From positions 682,001-746,000 of the forward strand of contig JAHUUL010000001.1 in the NCBI GenBank assembly GCA_019218415.1: DNA of 64,000 nt, read 5' to 3'. This stretch comes from Dermabacteraceae bacterium TAE3-ERU27 (GTDB taxonomy: Bacteria; Actinomycetota; Actinomycetes; Actinomycetales; Dermabacteraceae). The translations under genes were made by a program, and so were the position numbers. The number at the start of each line of letters is the position of its first letter. Position 1 is the first letter of the stretch. This document shows positions 17,751-26,718 of the stretch, one piece after another. The notes under the pieces are model-generated. The model did no database searches. It was not told the DNA's origin and was given only the letters and a program-made list of their open reading frames with translations.

Positions 17751-19267
17751 CCGCGCAGGCCCGCCATCCAGCGCTCGATCTCGTCGGGAGTGCGCGGGAT
17801 CGCGGCCGACAGGTTCTCCACGCCGTCCTCGGTCACCAGCACGTCGTCCTCGATACGGACGCCGATGCCGCGCATCTCCTCCGGTACCGTGAGGTCGTTC
17901 TCCATGAAATAGAGGCCCGGCTCGATGGTGAACACCATGCCCGGCTCCAGCTCGGCGTCCAGGTACATTTCCCGGCGCGCCTGCGCGCAGTCGTGCACGT
18001 CCAGCCCCAGGTGGTGGCTGGTGCCGTGCACCATGTAGCGGCGGTGGAACTGACCGTCGGGGGAAAGCGACTCCTCCTGGCTGCACGGCAGCAGGTCCCA
18101 TTCGTCCAGCTTGCGCACGATCACCTGCATGGCGGTCTGGTGCAGCTCGCGGAACTTCATGCCCGGCTTCGCCACGGCAAACACCGCGTCCGCGGCCTCC
18201 AGCACGGCCTCGTAGATCTTGCGCTGTACCGGCGAGAACTTGCCGTTGATCGGGAGGCTGCGCGTGATGTCGGCGGTGTAGAGCGAATCGACCTCCACGC
18301 CGGCGTCAATCAGCACCATCTCGCCATCGCGCACCTTGCCGTCGTTACGGATCCAGTGCAGCGTGCAGGCGTGCGGCCCGGCGGCGGCGATGGTGTCGTA
18401 GCCGACCCCGTTGCCCTCCGCGCGCGCCGTCATCTCGAACACGCCCTCGATCACGCGCTCGCCGCGCTCGTGCGCCACGGCGCGCGGCAGGTGGCGCACC
18501 ACGTCCTCGAACCCGGCGATGGTGGCGGCTACCGCCTTGCGCATCTCGCCGATCTCAAACTCGTCCTTGACCAGGCGCTGTTCGGACGCGAACTCCGCCA
18601 GGCGGTCGTGCTCGGCCACGGCCTGCTCGCCGGTGGTGAGGGAGTTCTGCCCGCGCACCTCGTCCACCATTGCCTCGATGCCGGGGTCGACGTCGCGCAC
18701 CACGAGCAGGTTCAGCTCGGGGCCGACGTCCTTAGCCAGACGATCGCGCAGGGTGTCGATGTGGGCGCAGGGAATGCCGATCCGCGTCTCCACCTCGTCC
18801 AGGGTGGGGCGGCGCCCCACCCATAGCTCGCCGTAGCGCGAATCCGCGTAGAACTCTTCCGTATCCCGTCCCGCGCGCGGCTTAAAGAAGTAGGTTGCCT
18901 CGGCGCGCGCCGGGTCCTCCCGGCTCGGCTCCACCACCAGCACGCTGTCCGGCTCCTCGTCGGTGCCGAGGCCCGTGTAGTAGGCGAACGCGGTGTGAGG
19001 GCGGAAGCGGTAGTCGGTGTCGTTGCTGCGCACCTTGTAAACACCGGCGGGGAAAACCAGGCGGGTGTTCGGGAACTCGGCCACGAGACGGTTCAGACGC
19101 GCCGGGGTGAAATCTGCCACTTCGCGGCGCTGCGCCGGGGGCAGGGTGTCGTCCCAATCCTTCGCGATGAAGTCCTTGAAAGCCTGCGAGGTTGGGCGCT
19201 GAGAGCGGGCAGATTTACGCTCTTCGATCTCTGCGTCGGCGTTCTTGGCGGGTGTCGTGTCGTTCAT
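17747..19267 (-). CDS. pepP: Xaa-Pro aminopeptidase (aminopeptidase P)
   Basis: Removes N-terminal residues before proline. 506 residues with an N-terminal AMP_N domain and a C-terminal M24 pita-bread domain. Dimetal ligands are visible: Asp in LIDAGVE, Asp in TADITRS, His in GTSHHLGLDVHD, Glu in TIEPGLY and Glu in RIEDDVLV. ATG 19267 has AGGAGA 7 bases upstream; the extra 64 codons of open frame beyond it read as non-coding. Confidence 0.95.
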   Translation of the reverse strand: MNDTTPAKNADAEIEERKSARSQRPTSQAFKDFIAKDWDDTLPPAQRREVADFTPARLNRLVAEFPNTRLVFPAGVYKVRSNDTDYRFRPHTAFAYYTGLGTDEEPDSVLVVEPSREDPARAEATYFFKPRAGRDTEEFYADSRYGELWVGRRPTLDEVETRIGIPCAHIDTLRDRLAKDVGPELNLLVVRDVDPGIEAMVDEVRGQNSLTTGEQAVAEHDRLAEFASEQRLVKDEFEIGEMRKAVAATIAGFEDVVRHLPRAVAHERGERVIEGVFEMTARAEGNGVGYDTIAAAGPHACTLHWIRNDGKVRDGEMVLIDAGVEVDSLYTADITRSLPINGKFSPVQRKIYEAVLEAADAVFAVAKPGMKFRELHQTAMQVIVRKLDEWDLLPCSQEESLSPDGQFHRRYMVHGTSHHLGLDVHDCAQARREMYLDAELEPGMVFTIEPGLYFMENDLTVPEEMRGIGVRIEDDVLVTEDGVENLSAAIPRTPDEIERWMAGLRG

Positions 19268-19331
19268 GATCGTCTCCTCAGCTCGAACGTTTACGCTCCT
19301 AATCGTCGCACATGCCTGGCACCATAGACCT

Positions 19332-20195
19332 ATGAGCCGTGACGTGATTGACCTCCACACCCATACGATCCACTCGGATGGCACCTCGAGTGTTGAGGAA
19401 CTGCTGCGCACGGCGGCTGAAAACGGGGTCGGCACCATCGCCCTCACGGACCACGACACGACCGACGGCTGGGACGAGGCGGCGCGTTACGCGCCGCGCT
19501 ACGGCGTAAGCGTCGTGCCCGGCATTGAGGTTTCCACCGCGCACAGCGGGATCGGCGTGCACATGCTCGCCTACCTGACGAAGGACACGCGCGACGAAAC
19601 CAGCCAGCTCTCCCGCTTCCTCGCGAGCGCGCGCGCCTCGCGCGTGGAGCGCACCAAAGAAATGGTGGAGCGTATGTCGCACGATCTGCCGATCGACTGG
19701 GAATACCTGGTCACCCACTGCCACGGCAGCAGCGTCGGCCGTCCCCACATCGCTGACGCGCTGATCAGCAGGGGAGTGGTGAGCAACCGGGAAGAGGCAT
19801 TCACGCGCTTCCTCAGCCCCTCCAGCCCGTACTACGTCAAGTACCGCATGCCCGCCACGCTGGATGCGGTGCGGGCCATCGTGGCCGACGGCGGGGTGGC
19901 GGTAATCGCCCACGCCTGGTCGGACCGCCGCCGCGACAGGCTCGACGAACAGCAGCTCGGGGAACTGATCGCCGCCGGGATGCGGGGAATCGAGGTGGAT
20001 CACCGCGAGCACAGGGAGGAAGAAAGGCGGCGGCTGCGCGCCATCGCACACGAAAACGACCTGATAGTGACGGGATCTAGTGACTACCATGGCCTAGGCA
20101 AACCAAACCGGCTCGCGGAGAACCAGACCGCGCCGGAGGCGTTAGCCGCCATCATCGCCCACGCATCCAGCCCAACCGAGGTTATTCGCCCGTGA
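19332..20195 (+). CDS. PHP-domain phosphoesterase (YciV/TrpH type)
   Basis: 287 residues. Metal-binding motifs of the PHP fold are complete: DLHTHTIHSDGT, TDHDTTDGW, PGIEVST, VIAHAWSDR and SSDYHG. Family members act as 3',5'-nucleotide phosphatases or 5'-3' exoribonucleases on short RNA; which activity applies here is unknown. I start at ATG 19332; upstream frame belongs to the divergent pepP leader. The stop overlaps the GTG of the MarC gene by four bases. Confidence 0.9.
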   Translation: MSRDVIDLHTHTIHSDGTSSVEELLRTAAENGVGTIALTDHDTTDGWDEAARYAPRYGVSVVPGIEVSTAHSGIGVHMLAYLTKDTRDETSQLSRFLASARASRVERTKEMVERMSHDLPIDWEYLVTHCHGSSVGRPHIADALISRGVVSNREEAFTRFLSPSSPYYVKYRMPATLDAVRAIVADGGVAVIAHAWSDRRRDRLDEQQLGELIAAGMRGIEVDHREHREEERRRLRAIAHENDLIVTGSSDYHGLGKPNRLAENQTAPEALAAIIAHASSPTEVIRP

Positions 20196-20830
20196 ACTTT
20201 CTAGACCTGCGCTTCATGACCGAGGCGTTCGTCACGCTCTTCGTGATTGTCGACCCGCCCGGCACCATTCCCATCTTCATGTCGCTCACCAATTCGATGA
20301 CGGCAAAGCAGAAGTCGCATGCCGCCCGCACGGCCGTTATCGTGGCTGTCCTGGTAATCGGAATGTTCGCCATCTTCGGCCAGTTCATCCTGGGTTACAT
20401 GCACATCTCCCTGGAGGCCCTGCAAACCTCCGGCGGCCTGCTGCTCCTGCTGATCGCACTGCAGCTGGTGACGGGCAAGGAAGAAGAAATGCAGGCCACC
20501 AACGGCGTGAACGTGGCACTCGTGCCGCTCGGCACCCCGCTGCTGGCGGGCCCCGGCGCGATCGTTGCCGTCATGCTGTACGTGCAGCGCGCTAACGGCG
20601 AACTGCCCAAGCTGGGCGGTATCGTGTTGGCCTGCGTCGGCCTCGCGATCTGCATGTACCTGTTCATGCGCTTCTCCGGCTTCATCGCGGGCATTCTGCG
20701 CCAGGGCGGCGTCACCCTGGTAACCCGCATCGCGGGCGTCCTGCTGGCCGCGATCAGCGTGCAGATGATCTCTAACGGCGTGCACACCTTCCTGATCAGC
20801 TGGGGCGCGCTGCCCCCGGTTGCCAACTAG
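20192..20830 (+). CDS. MarC family integral membrane protein
   Basis: 212 residues, about six membrane helices. Family signatures VDPPGTIPIFMSLT near the N-terminus and PLGTPLLAGPGAI in the middle are clear. The MarC/YhcE family is of unknown transport function and, despite the name, is not an established drug-resistance protein. Starts at a GTG inside the PHP gene stop (GTGA), so the two are translationally coupled, and ends at a bidirectional terminator. Confidence 0.9.
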   Translation: MNFLDLRFMTEAFVTLFVIVDPPGTIPIFMSLTNSMTAKQKSHAARTAVIVAVLVIGMFAIFGQFILGYMHISLEALQTSGGLLLLLIALQLVTGKEEEMQATNGVNVALVPLGTPLLAGPGAIVAVMLYVQRANGELPKLGGIVLACVGLAICMYLFMRFSGFIAGILRQGGVTLVTRIAGVLLAAISVQMISNGVHTFLISWGALPPVAN

Positions 20831-20855
20831 GCGGGTTAAACAAGGCGATACAGAT

Positions 20856-20898
20856 AAAACGGTGGGCACCGGGGGAAAATCCCGGTGCCCACCGTTTT
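20856..20898. terminator. Bidirectional terminator after marC-like gene
   Basis: Perfect 18-bp stem (20856-20873 with 20881-20898) including AAAA/TTTT ends, 7-base loop; shared by the convergent MarC and DEAD-box genes. Confidence 0.9.
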
Positions 20899-20934
20899 CG
20901 CTACCCGCCTCCGGTGCCCCCGAAGGCGTGAGTC

Positions 20935-22446
20935 TTATTCCTTGGGGCTGGCCGACGAATTGTCGGCACCCTTCACGACCTCACCGTTCACGCGGCGGGT
21001 CCGGCTGCGGCGACGGCGCGGCTTCTTTTCGCCGGCGTCCTTTTCGCCCTCGGCACGGGCGGATTCGCCACGGGAAGATTCACCGCGACCGCCCCGGCCG
21101 CCGCGCTCACCGCGAGAGGAACGCTCACCGCGTCCCCCGCCGCTGCGTCCGCCCTGGCGGCGTCCCTTGCTTTCGCCCAGATCCTCCAACTTTTCCGCGT
21201 CGAGCCCGGCGCGCACGCGCTGGCTGTCGGGGAGCACACCCTTGGTGCCGGCCGGAATGTTCAGGTCCGTGTAGAGGTGTTCGGAGGTCGAATAGGTTTC
21301 CACCGCCTCGGTAGAGGGCAGCCCCAGTTCGCGCGCGATGAGCGCCCAGCGAGCCAGGTCCTCCCAGTCCACGAAGGTAACGGCGGTGCCCTTCTTACCC
21401 GCGCGGCCGGTGCGGCCGGTGCGGTGCAGGTAGGTCTTTTCGTCGTCGGGGCACTGGTAGTTCACCACGTGGGTGACGTCCTCGACGTCGATGCCGCGCG
21501 CGGCCACGTCGGTCGCGATCAGCACGTCTACCTTGCCGGTGCGGAAGGCGCGCAGCGCCTGTTCCCTGGCCCCCTGGCCGAGGTCGCCGTGCAGGGGAGC
21601 GGCGGCGAAGCCACGCACCTGCAGGTCATCCGCCACGCGGTCGGCCTCGCGCTTGGTGCGGGTAAAGACGATGGACAGCCCGCGGCCCTCGGCCTGCAGG
21701 ATACGCGCCAAAACCTCGATCTTGTCGAGCATGTGGGCGCGGTAAACCACCTGGTTGATGTCGGCCTTGGTGCGGCCCTCGTCGCCCGGATCGTGGGCGC
21801 GGATGTGGGTCGGCTGCGACATGAAGCGGCGGGCCAGCGAAACGATGGCCGACGGCAGGGTTGCCGAGAACAGCATGGTCTGGCGGTTGCTCGGCACGGC
21901 GGACATCAGCTTCTCGATGTCCTCCAGGAAGCCGAGGTCCAGCATTTCGTCGGCCTCGTCCAGCACCGCGATTCGCACGTGCGAAAGATCCAGGTATCCC
22001 TGGCGCATGAGGTCGATCAGGCGGCCGGGCGTACCTACCGCTACCTCCAGGCCCTCCTTTAGTGCCGCCACCTGCGGCTCGTAGCTACGGCCGCCGTAGA
22101 GCACGCCGATCCGCACCGGGCGGTGCGTGGAGGCCGCCTGCAGGTCGTCCGCCACCTGGATAGCCAGTTCGCGGGTGGGCAGCACGATCAGCGCCTGCGG
22201 CTTACCGATCGGCAGGTTTTCGGGGTTATCTTCGCCCGGCGCAACCACGCGCTGCAGGGCGGGAATGCCAAAACCGAGGGTCTTACCGGTGCCGGTCTTG
22301 GCCTGGCCGATCACGTCGCGCCCAGCGAGCGCGACGGGCAGGGTCATTGCCTGGATCGGGAAGGGAGCGGTGATGCCTTTTTCGGCGAGCGAACGGACGA
22401 TGTCGTCGCGAATCGCAAAATCAGAGAATGTTGGGTTGTCGGGCAC
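20935..22446 (-). CDS. DEAD-box RNA helicase (RhlE/CshA-like)
   Basis: 503 residues. Q motif near FSDFAIRDDIVRSL, motif I GQAKTGTGKT, DEAD box in VLDEADEMLD, SAT, and HRTGRTGRAG are all present. The last 90 residues are a low-complexity Arg/Gly/Ser-rich and basic tail typical of RNA-binding actinobacterial helicases. I start at GTG 22446 because AAGGA lies about 9 bases upstream (within AAAAAGGACAGGCTA); the longer frame to 22494 lacks this. It probably remodels structured RNA in ribosome assembly or decay. Confidence 0.93.
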   Translation of the reverse strand: MPDNPTFSDFAIRDDIVRSLAEKGITAPFPIQAMTLPVALAGRDVIGQAKTGTGKTLGFGIPALQRVVAPGEDNPENLPIGKPQALIVLPTRELAIQVADDLQAASTHRPVRIGVLYGGRSYEPQVAALKEGLEVAVGTPGRLIDLMRQGYLDLSHVRIAVLDEADEMLDLGFLEDIEKLMSAVPSNRQTMLFSATLPSAIVSLARRFMSQPTHIRAHDPGDEGRTKADINQVVYRAHMLDKIEVLARILQAEGRGLSIVFTRTKREADRVADDLQVRGFAAAPLHGDLGQGAREQALRAFRTGKVDVLIATDVAARGIDVEDVTHVVNYQCPDDEKTYLHRTGRTGRAGKKGTAVTFVDWEDLARWALIARELGLPSTEAVETYSTSEHLYTDLNIPAGTKGVLPDSQRVRAGLDAEKLEDLGESKGRRQGGRSGGGRGERSSRGERGGRGGRGESSRGESARAEGEKDAGEKKPRRRRSRTRRVNGEVVKGADNSSASPKE

Positions 22447-22497
22447 TAGCCTGTCCTTTTTAACCGGCGCGGCGGCGCGAGGCCGCTGGCGCACGGT

Positions 22498-22722
22498 TTA
22501 GCCTAAAAAGCCCACGCGGCGCTGCTCCGTGGCGGCGAACTCGACGTGGGAAATCTTTTCGCCGGGCACCATTACGGTCCGGCCTTTGACGTCCTCCACT
22601 ACCAGGGGCGTACCGGAGGTAATCGCATCGCGCACGGCTTTCATCAGCGAATCCTTCTGCGCATCATCGACCTCAAGGTCGATCTGGCGGGGGTCGTGCT
22701 GAACACCGATATGGATTTTCAC
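22498..22722 (-). CDS. DUF3107 family protein
   Basis: 74 residues, beginning MKIHIGVQHDPRQIDLEV and ending RRVGFLG. This matches DUF3107, a small actinobacterial family found between a TetR regulator and an RhlE-type helicase (Rv3208A, TB9.4), the same order as here. GTG start with AGGAGTG upstream. Function unknown. Confidence 0.9.
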   Translation of the reverse strand: MKIHIGVQHDPRQIDLEVDDAQKDSLMKAVRDAITSGTPLVVEDVKGRTVMVPGEKISHVEFAATEQRRVGFLG

Positions 22723-22791
22723 GAAACAAACACTCCTAAATAGTGAGGGGCCATCACCAGTTTACGCCCTAACCGGGTGGGCGCCTCAGTC

Positions 22792-23382
22792 TTACTTATC
22801 GGGGAACGCCGACAGGCCGCCGTTGAGGAAGCGGCAAACCAGCGCGATGTAGCGTTCCTTTTCTTCCTTGCTGGAGCCGGTGGGCAGCTGCGCGGCGCAG
22901 GCCTGCGCGACCGTGCTCACCGCCAGCGCCACCACGGCCGCGTCCTCGGTGGAGAGGCTGCGGTTACGGGCCAGCGCGTTCGTGACCTCGCTGTTGCAGC
23001 GGTCGATCACCTCGTGCACCCGGTCGCTGATCTCCGGGTTGAGCGCGTCGGCATCCGGGGAGAAGAAGAGGCGGAAGATGTTACCCGGCTGGGTCGCGGT
23101 CTCGAACACCACCTCCACGCAGGCGCGCACGCGCTCTGGTGATTCGCCGGTGGCGGAGGCCAGATCGCGAAGTGTGGGAATGATCTGGTTTGCGATGGAA
23201 TCGACCACCGCGAGATATAGATCATCTTTAGAGTCGAAGAACTGATACAGCACGGGCTTGGTGATCCCGGCTCGGTAGGCGATGTCCGAAATAGCCGTAC
23301 CGTGGAAGCCGAACTCGCCAAAAAGCTCGGTCGCGATATCTACGAAAAGTTGACGGCGTTTAGCCCGTGCGTTCGTATCCAT
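22792..23382 (-). CDS. TetR-family transcriptional regulator
   Basis: 196 residues. The N-terminal helix-turn-helix reads FGFHGTAISDIAYRAGITKPVLYQFF (split: about residues 24-49), with a C-terminal ligand/dimer domain. I start at MDTNARAKRR (23382), which has a -10-like TACGAT ending 7 bases upstream; ATG 23391 is the alternative. It is divergent from adnA with only about 40 bases between starts, so it could control adnAB as well as itself; this is inference. Confidence 0.88.
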   Translation of the reverse strand: MDTNARAKRRQLFVDIATELFGEFGFHGTAISDIAYRAGITKPVLYQFFDSKDDLYLAVVDSIANQIIPTLRDLASATGESPERVRACVEVVFETATQPGNIFRLFFSPDADALNPEISDRVHEVIDRCNSEVTNALARNRSLSTEDAAVVALAVSTVAQACAAQLPTGSSKEEKERYIALVCRFLNGGLSAFPDK

Positions 23383-23421
23383 AACCTGCATCGTAGCGAT
23401 GTCTGACCCCTGTGATCGAAT

Positions 23422-26400
23422 ATGTGTATGAAATTTTTTTCCGCCCCCGCGCAGCAGAGCCTGAGGCTTGTCGCCCCCGACACCTCGCGCTGCGTTTCGC
23501 TGCCCGAAAGGCTGGGGCGGGAACAGGAGGCGGCGCTACAAGACCTTTTGGGCGGCGCAAACGTGCTCGCGTACGGCAGGCCGGGGAGCGGGCGCAGCAC
23601 CCTGGCGTTCGCCGCAGCCTGCGCTCTAGCGCAGGAACAGCGGCTGCAAACGGTTTTGCTCGCCCCCACGCGCCGCGCCGCAGACCGGCTGCGTGACAGC
23701 ATTGCAGCGCACCCCGGCCTGGACGTGGCGGCGCGGGGCCGGCTGCTTGTGATGACCCCGGCGGGCCTTTCCCTATCGCTGCTCAGCCGGGCCGCGCAAA
23801 ACGAGGGGAGGGGTGTGCCGACCCTCGTGACCGGTGCCGACCACGACGCGATCCTGGCCGACATCTTGCGTTCCGCCCCCCAGGAATGGGGAATTTCCCT
23901 GCCGAGTGACGCGGTGCACCTGCCGGGCTTTCGTAACGAACTGCGTGACCTGCTGATGCGTGCGGAGGAGGCCGGTTACGGGCCGCAGGAGCTGGCCCGG
24001 CTGGGGCAGAGCGAGGAGCGCCCGCAGTGGCTTGCCGCTGCCCAGATTCAGCGCACCTATCTGGACGTGCTGGCGCTGGAATCGGCCAGCGCCCTGGATT
24101 CCGGGGAACGGCTTGACCCTTCCCGGCTGGTCGGCAGGGCGGCGCAATTACTGGACACGCAGGCCGGGGATGCGCTGCTTCCCGACGCGCTGGTGGTGGA
24201 CGATGCCCAAGACCTAACCGCGGCGGGGGTGAGGCTGCTAAGCGCCGCCGCCGCGCGGTGTCGGCTCCTGCTCACCTCCTGCCCCGACGTGGCCACGGAA
24301 ACCTTCCGCGGGGCGCTACCGGACGCCGCCGCGCGAGTCTGCGCAGCCCTGGCGCAGGAGCCTAAGACTCATCTTTTGCAGGCCGTCTACCGGGGGCAGA
24401 GACCGGCCCTAGCAATGCTGGAAAACCTGCGCGCGCGGCTGCCCCTGGAGGGGGCGCCGAACGAATCCCGCCGCGAAATCGCGGCGACGGATACGGGCAC
24501 GCAGTGCGCAGCCGTCACCTGTGCCAGCGAGGACGACGAAGCCGAGATCATCGCCTCCACCCTGCGGGACCTGCACCACAGCGAGGGGATTGCCTACCGC
24601 GACATGGTGGTGGTGCACCGCGCGAGCGCGGGGGCGGAAGAACTCGGCAAGCGCTTGCACGCCAGGGGCCTGGCGGTAGACCTGCCCGCGGCGCAGCGCC
24701 CCCTGCGCGACATCGCCACGGTGACGGACCTCTTCCGCCTGGTGCGCATCGCGCGGGGCGAAGAGAGCCTGGACACGGCCCGGCTAGAAGATCTTTTGCG
24801 CGGCCCCTACGGAGACATTGACGCGCTGCGTATCCGCCGCATTCGCAGGCTGGCCAGGGAAAGGCTAGCCGCAGAAAATGCCGCCACGACGGGCCCGGAA
24901 ACGATCGGAGTGGAAACCTCCGGAGAGGAAACAGCCGCAGCGGAAGCTACCGGCCCGGAGGCTGACCCGCTGCTCACGCTCGTAGAGATGGCGCTCACGG
25001 GGGAAAGCGAACGCGCCATCGCGCTGCTGGAAAGCCGCAACCGCACCGGCGCGCCCCTGCAGCGCCTGCTCGCCATGCTCGGGGCGGTCGCGCGGCAGGA
25101 GGCGCAGGCGATGGCGGGAGAAGTGCTGTGGGCCGCCTGGTCTGCCTCCCGGCTGGAAAAGGGCTGGCAACAGGCCGTCTTGCAGGACGGCGCGGCGGGC
25201 CCGCGCGCGCAGCTAGCGGGGCAGCGCCTGGACGCCCTCGCGCAGCTATTTAACTCCGCAGAACGCTTCAGCGAGCGCAGGCCCCAAACCGACGTGGGCG
25301 TGTTCATGCGCCACGTGGAATCCCTGGCCGTGCCGGAGGATTCGCTCACGCCCAGGGCCCGCGTTGGCGGACGCCTCACCGTCACGACGCCCGCGCAGCT
25401 GGCGGGCGGCCAGTGGCGGGTGGTCGTGCTCGCGGGGCTGCAGGACGGCGTGTGGCCCAACACCCGGCTGCGTTCGACCGTGCTCGGCGCCAGCGATCTT
25501 GCGCTCTACGCCGCCACCGGCGAACTGCCACGTACCGCGCAGCAGCTGCGCGCCGTGCACCGTGCGCGCGTGCTGGACGACGAACTGCGCTTCGCCGTGG
25601 CCGCCCTGAGCCGCGCCGAATACCGCATACTCTGCACCGCGCTGCAGGCCCCGGATACACTGCCGTCGCCGCTTTTCACGCTGCTCAGCCAGCTCTGCGG
25701 CGGCGAGGGTTGGTGGGATCGCAAACGATTCCGCAGCGATCCCGGCCCCGCCCCCGACAGGGTGCGGCTGCTGCGTCACCTGCGCCGCTTAGCCCTCGGG
25801 CCGCGCCCGGAACAGGGGGATGAGCAGCCGGAACAGGCCGAGGCGGAAGAGTCCGTGAGGGAAGAGGCCGTGGCCCTGCTCGCCGCGCTCGCCGCGCACG
25901 GGGTCTCCGGCGCAGACCCGGCCACCTGGTATCACCAGGAAGCGAGCAGCGAACAGCCGCTCACCCCGCCAGGGCAGCCGACGCGGCTCAGCCCGTCGGC
26001 GCTGGACACCCTGCGCGAATGTCCGCGCCGCTGGCTCTTGGAACGCTCTGGCGGACAGGGAGAATCCGGGGCGGCGCAACGCAATGGCATCCTGGTGCAT
26101 GCGCTCGCGGAAAAACATCCCCGCGCAAATGGGGAAGAGCTCCTCGCGGCGCTGCACGAGGCCGCGCCCCCGCCGGGAGAGGACGCCACCTGGCACGAGC
26201 GGCGCGACTACCAGGCGCTCGAAGAAAAGGTGAAAAACCTCGGTGAGCACCTGGCGGACCCCTCCCGCGAGGTAGTGGGCAGCGAAGTCCCCTTCACGGT
26301 TGACCTGCCGGACAGCGAAAAGCCGGAGGTGCGGCTCGGTGGAGTTATCGACAGGATCGAAAAGATCGGTGACGCCGTGCTGGTGGTGGACATCAAAACC

Positions 26401-26718
26401 GGCAACACGGCCAAGAGCGTCGAGGCCGCACGCGAAGACACCCAGCTCGCCAGCTATCAGACCGCGCTCACGCACGGCGCCCTGGAGGGCGTGACGGGCA
26501 CGCCCGGGGGAGCGGAACTGCTTTACCTTTCCCCGCTGCGCACCCGCAAGCAGCCGCCCCTGGAAACCTTCGATAACCCGCACTGGTTCACCGAACTGGC
26601 CCTAACCGCCGGACGCCTGGCACGCGAATCCTGGGTGGAGGCACGGCGTAACCCGCGCTGCGGCCAGTGCGCCGTAAAGCATTCCTGCCCGCTGCAAAAA
26701 GAGGGGGCAACCCTGTGA
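23422..26718 (+). CDS. adnA: AdnA-type helicase-nuclease subunit
   Basis: Subunit of the actinobacterial AdnAB (AddAB-like) complex that resects double-strand breaks. 1098 residues. The UvrD-type motor is degenerate: Walker A is GRPGSGRST (52-60) with Arg58 for Lys, and motif II is VVDDAQD (258-264) instead of DExx. The C-terminal PD-(D/E)XK nuclease looks intact (Asp977, Asp990, Lys992), and four cysteines (867, 1080, 1083, 1089) fit the AddB-type Fe-S cluster. No ribosome site precedes ATG 23422 or 23428. Its stop overlaps the adnB start by four bases. Confidence 0.88.
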   Translation: MCMKFFSAPAQQSLRLVAPDTSRCVSLPERLGREQEAALQDLLGGANVLAYGRPGSGRSTLAFAAACALAQEQRLQTVLLAPTRRAADRLRDSIAAHPGLDVAARGRLLVMTPAGLSLSLLSRAAQNEGRGVPTLVTGADHDAILADILRSAPQEWGISLPSDAVHLPGFRNELRDLLMRAEEAGYGPQELARLGQSEERPQWLAAAQIQRTYLDVLALESASALDSGERLDPSRLVGRAAQLLDTQAGDALLPDALVVDDAQDLTAAGVRLLSAAAARCRLLLTSCPDVATETFRGALPDAAARVCAALAQEPKTHLLQAVYRGQRPALAMLENLRARLPLEGAPNESRREIAATDTGTQCAAVTCASEDDEAEIIASTLRDLHHSEGIAYRDMVVVHRASAGAEELGKRLHARGLAVDLPAAQRPLRDIATVTDLFRLVRIARGEESLDTARLEDLLRGPYGDIDALRIRRIRRLARERLAAENAATTGPETIGVETSGEETAAAEATGPEADPLLTLVEMALTGESERAIALLESRNRTGAPLQRLLAMLGAVARQEAQAMAGEVLWAAWSASRLEKGWQQAVLQDGAAGPRAQLAGQRLDALAQLFNSAERFSERRPQTDVGVFMRHVESLAVPEDSLTPRARVGGRLTVTTPAQLAGGQWRVVVLAGLQDGVWPNTRLRSTVLGASDLALYAATGELPRTAQQLRAVHRARVLDDELRFAVAALSRAEYRILCTALQAPDTLPSPLFTLLSQLCGGEGWWDRKRFRSDPGPAPDRVRLLRHLRRLALGPRPEQGDEQPEQAEAEESVREEAVALLAALAAHGVSGADPATWYHQEASSEQPLTPPGQPTRLSPSALDTLRECPRRWLLERSGGQGESGAAQRNGILVHALAEKHPRANGEELLAALHEAAPPPGEDATWHERRDYQALEEKVKNLGEHLADPSREVVGSEVPFTVDLPDSEKPEVRLGGVIDRIEKIGDAVLVVDIKTGNTAKSVEAAREDTQLASYQTALTHGALEGVTGTPGGAELLYLSPLRTRKQPPLETFDNPHWFTELALTAGRLARESWVEARRNPRCGQCAVKHSCPLQKEGATL

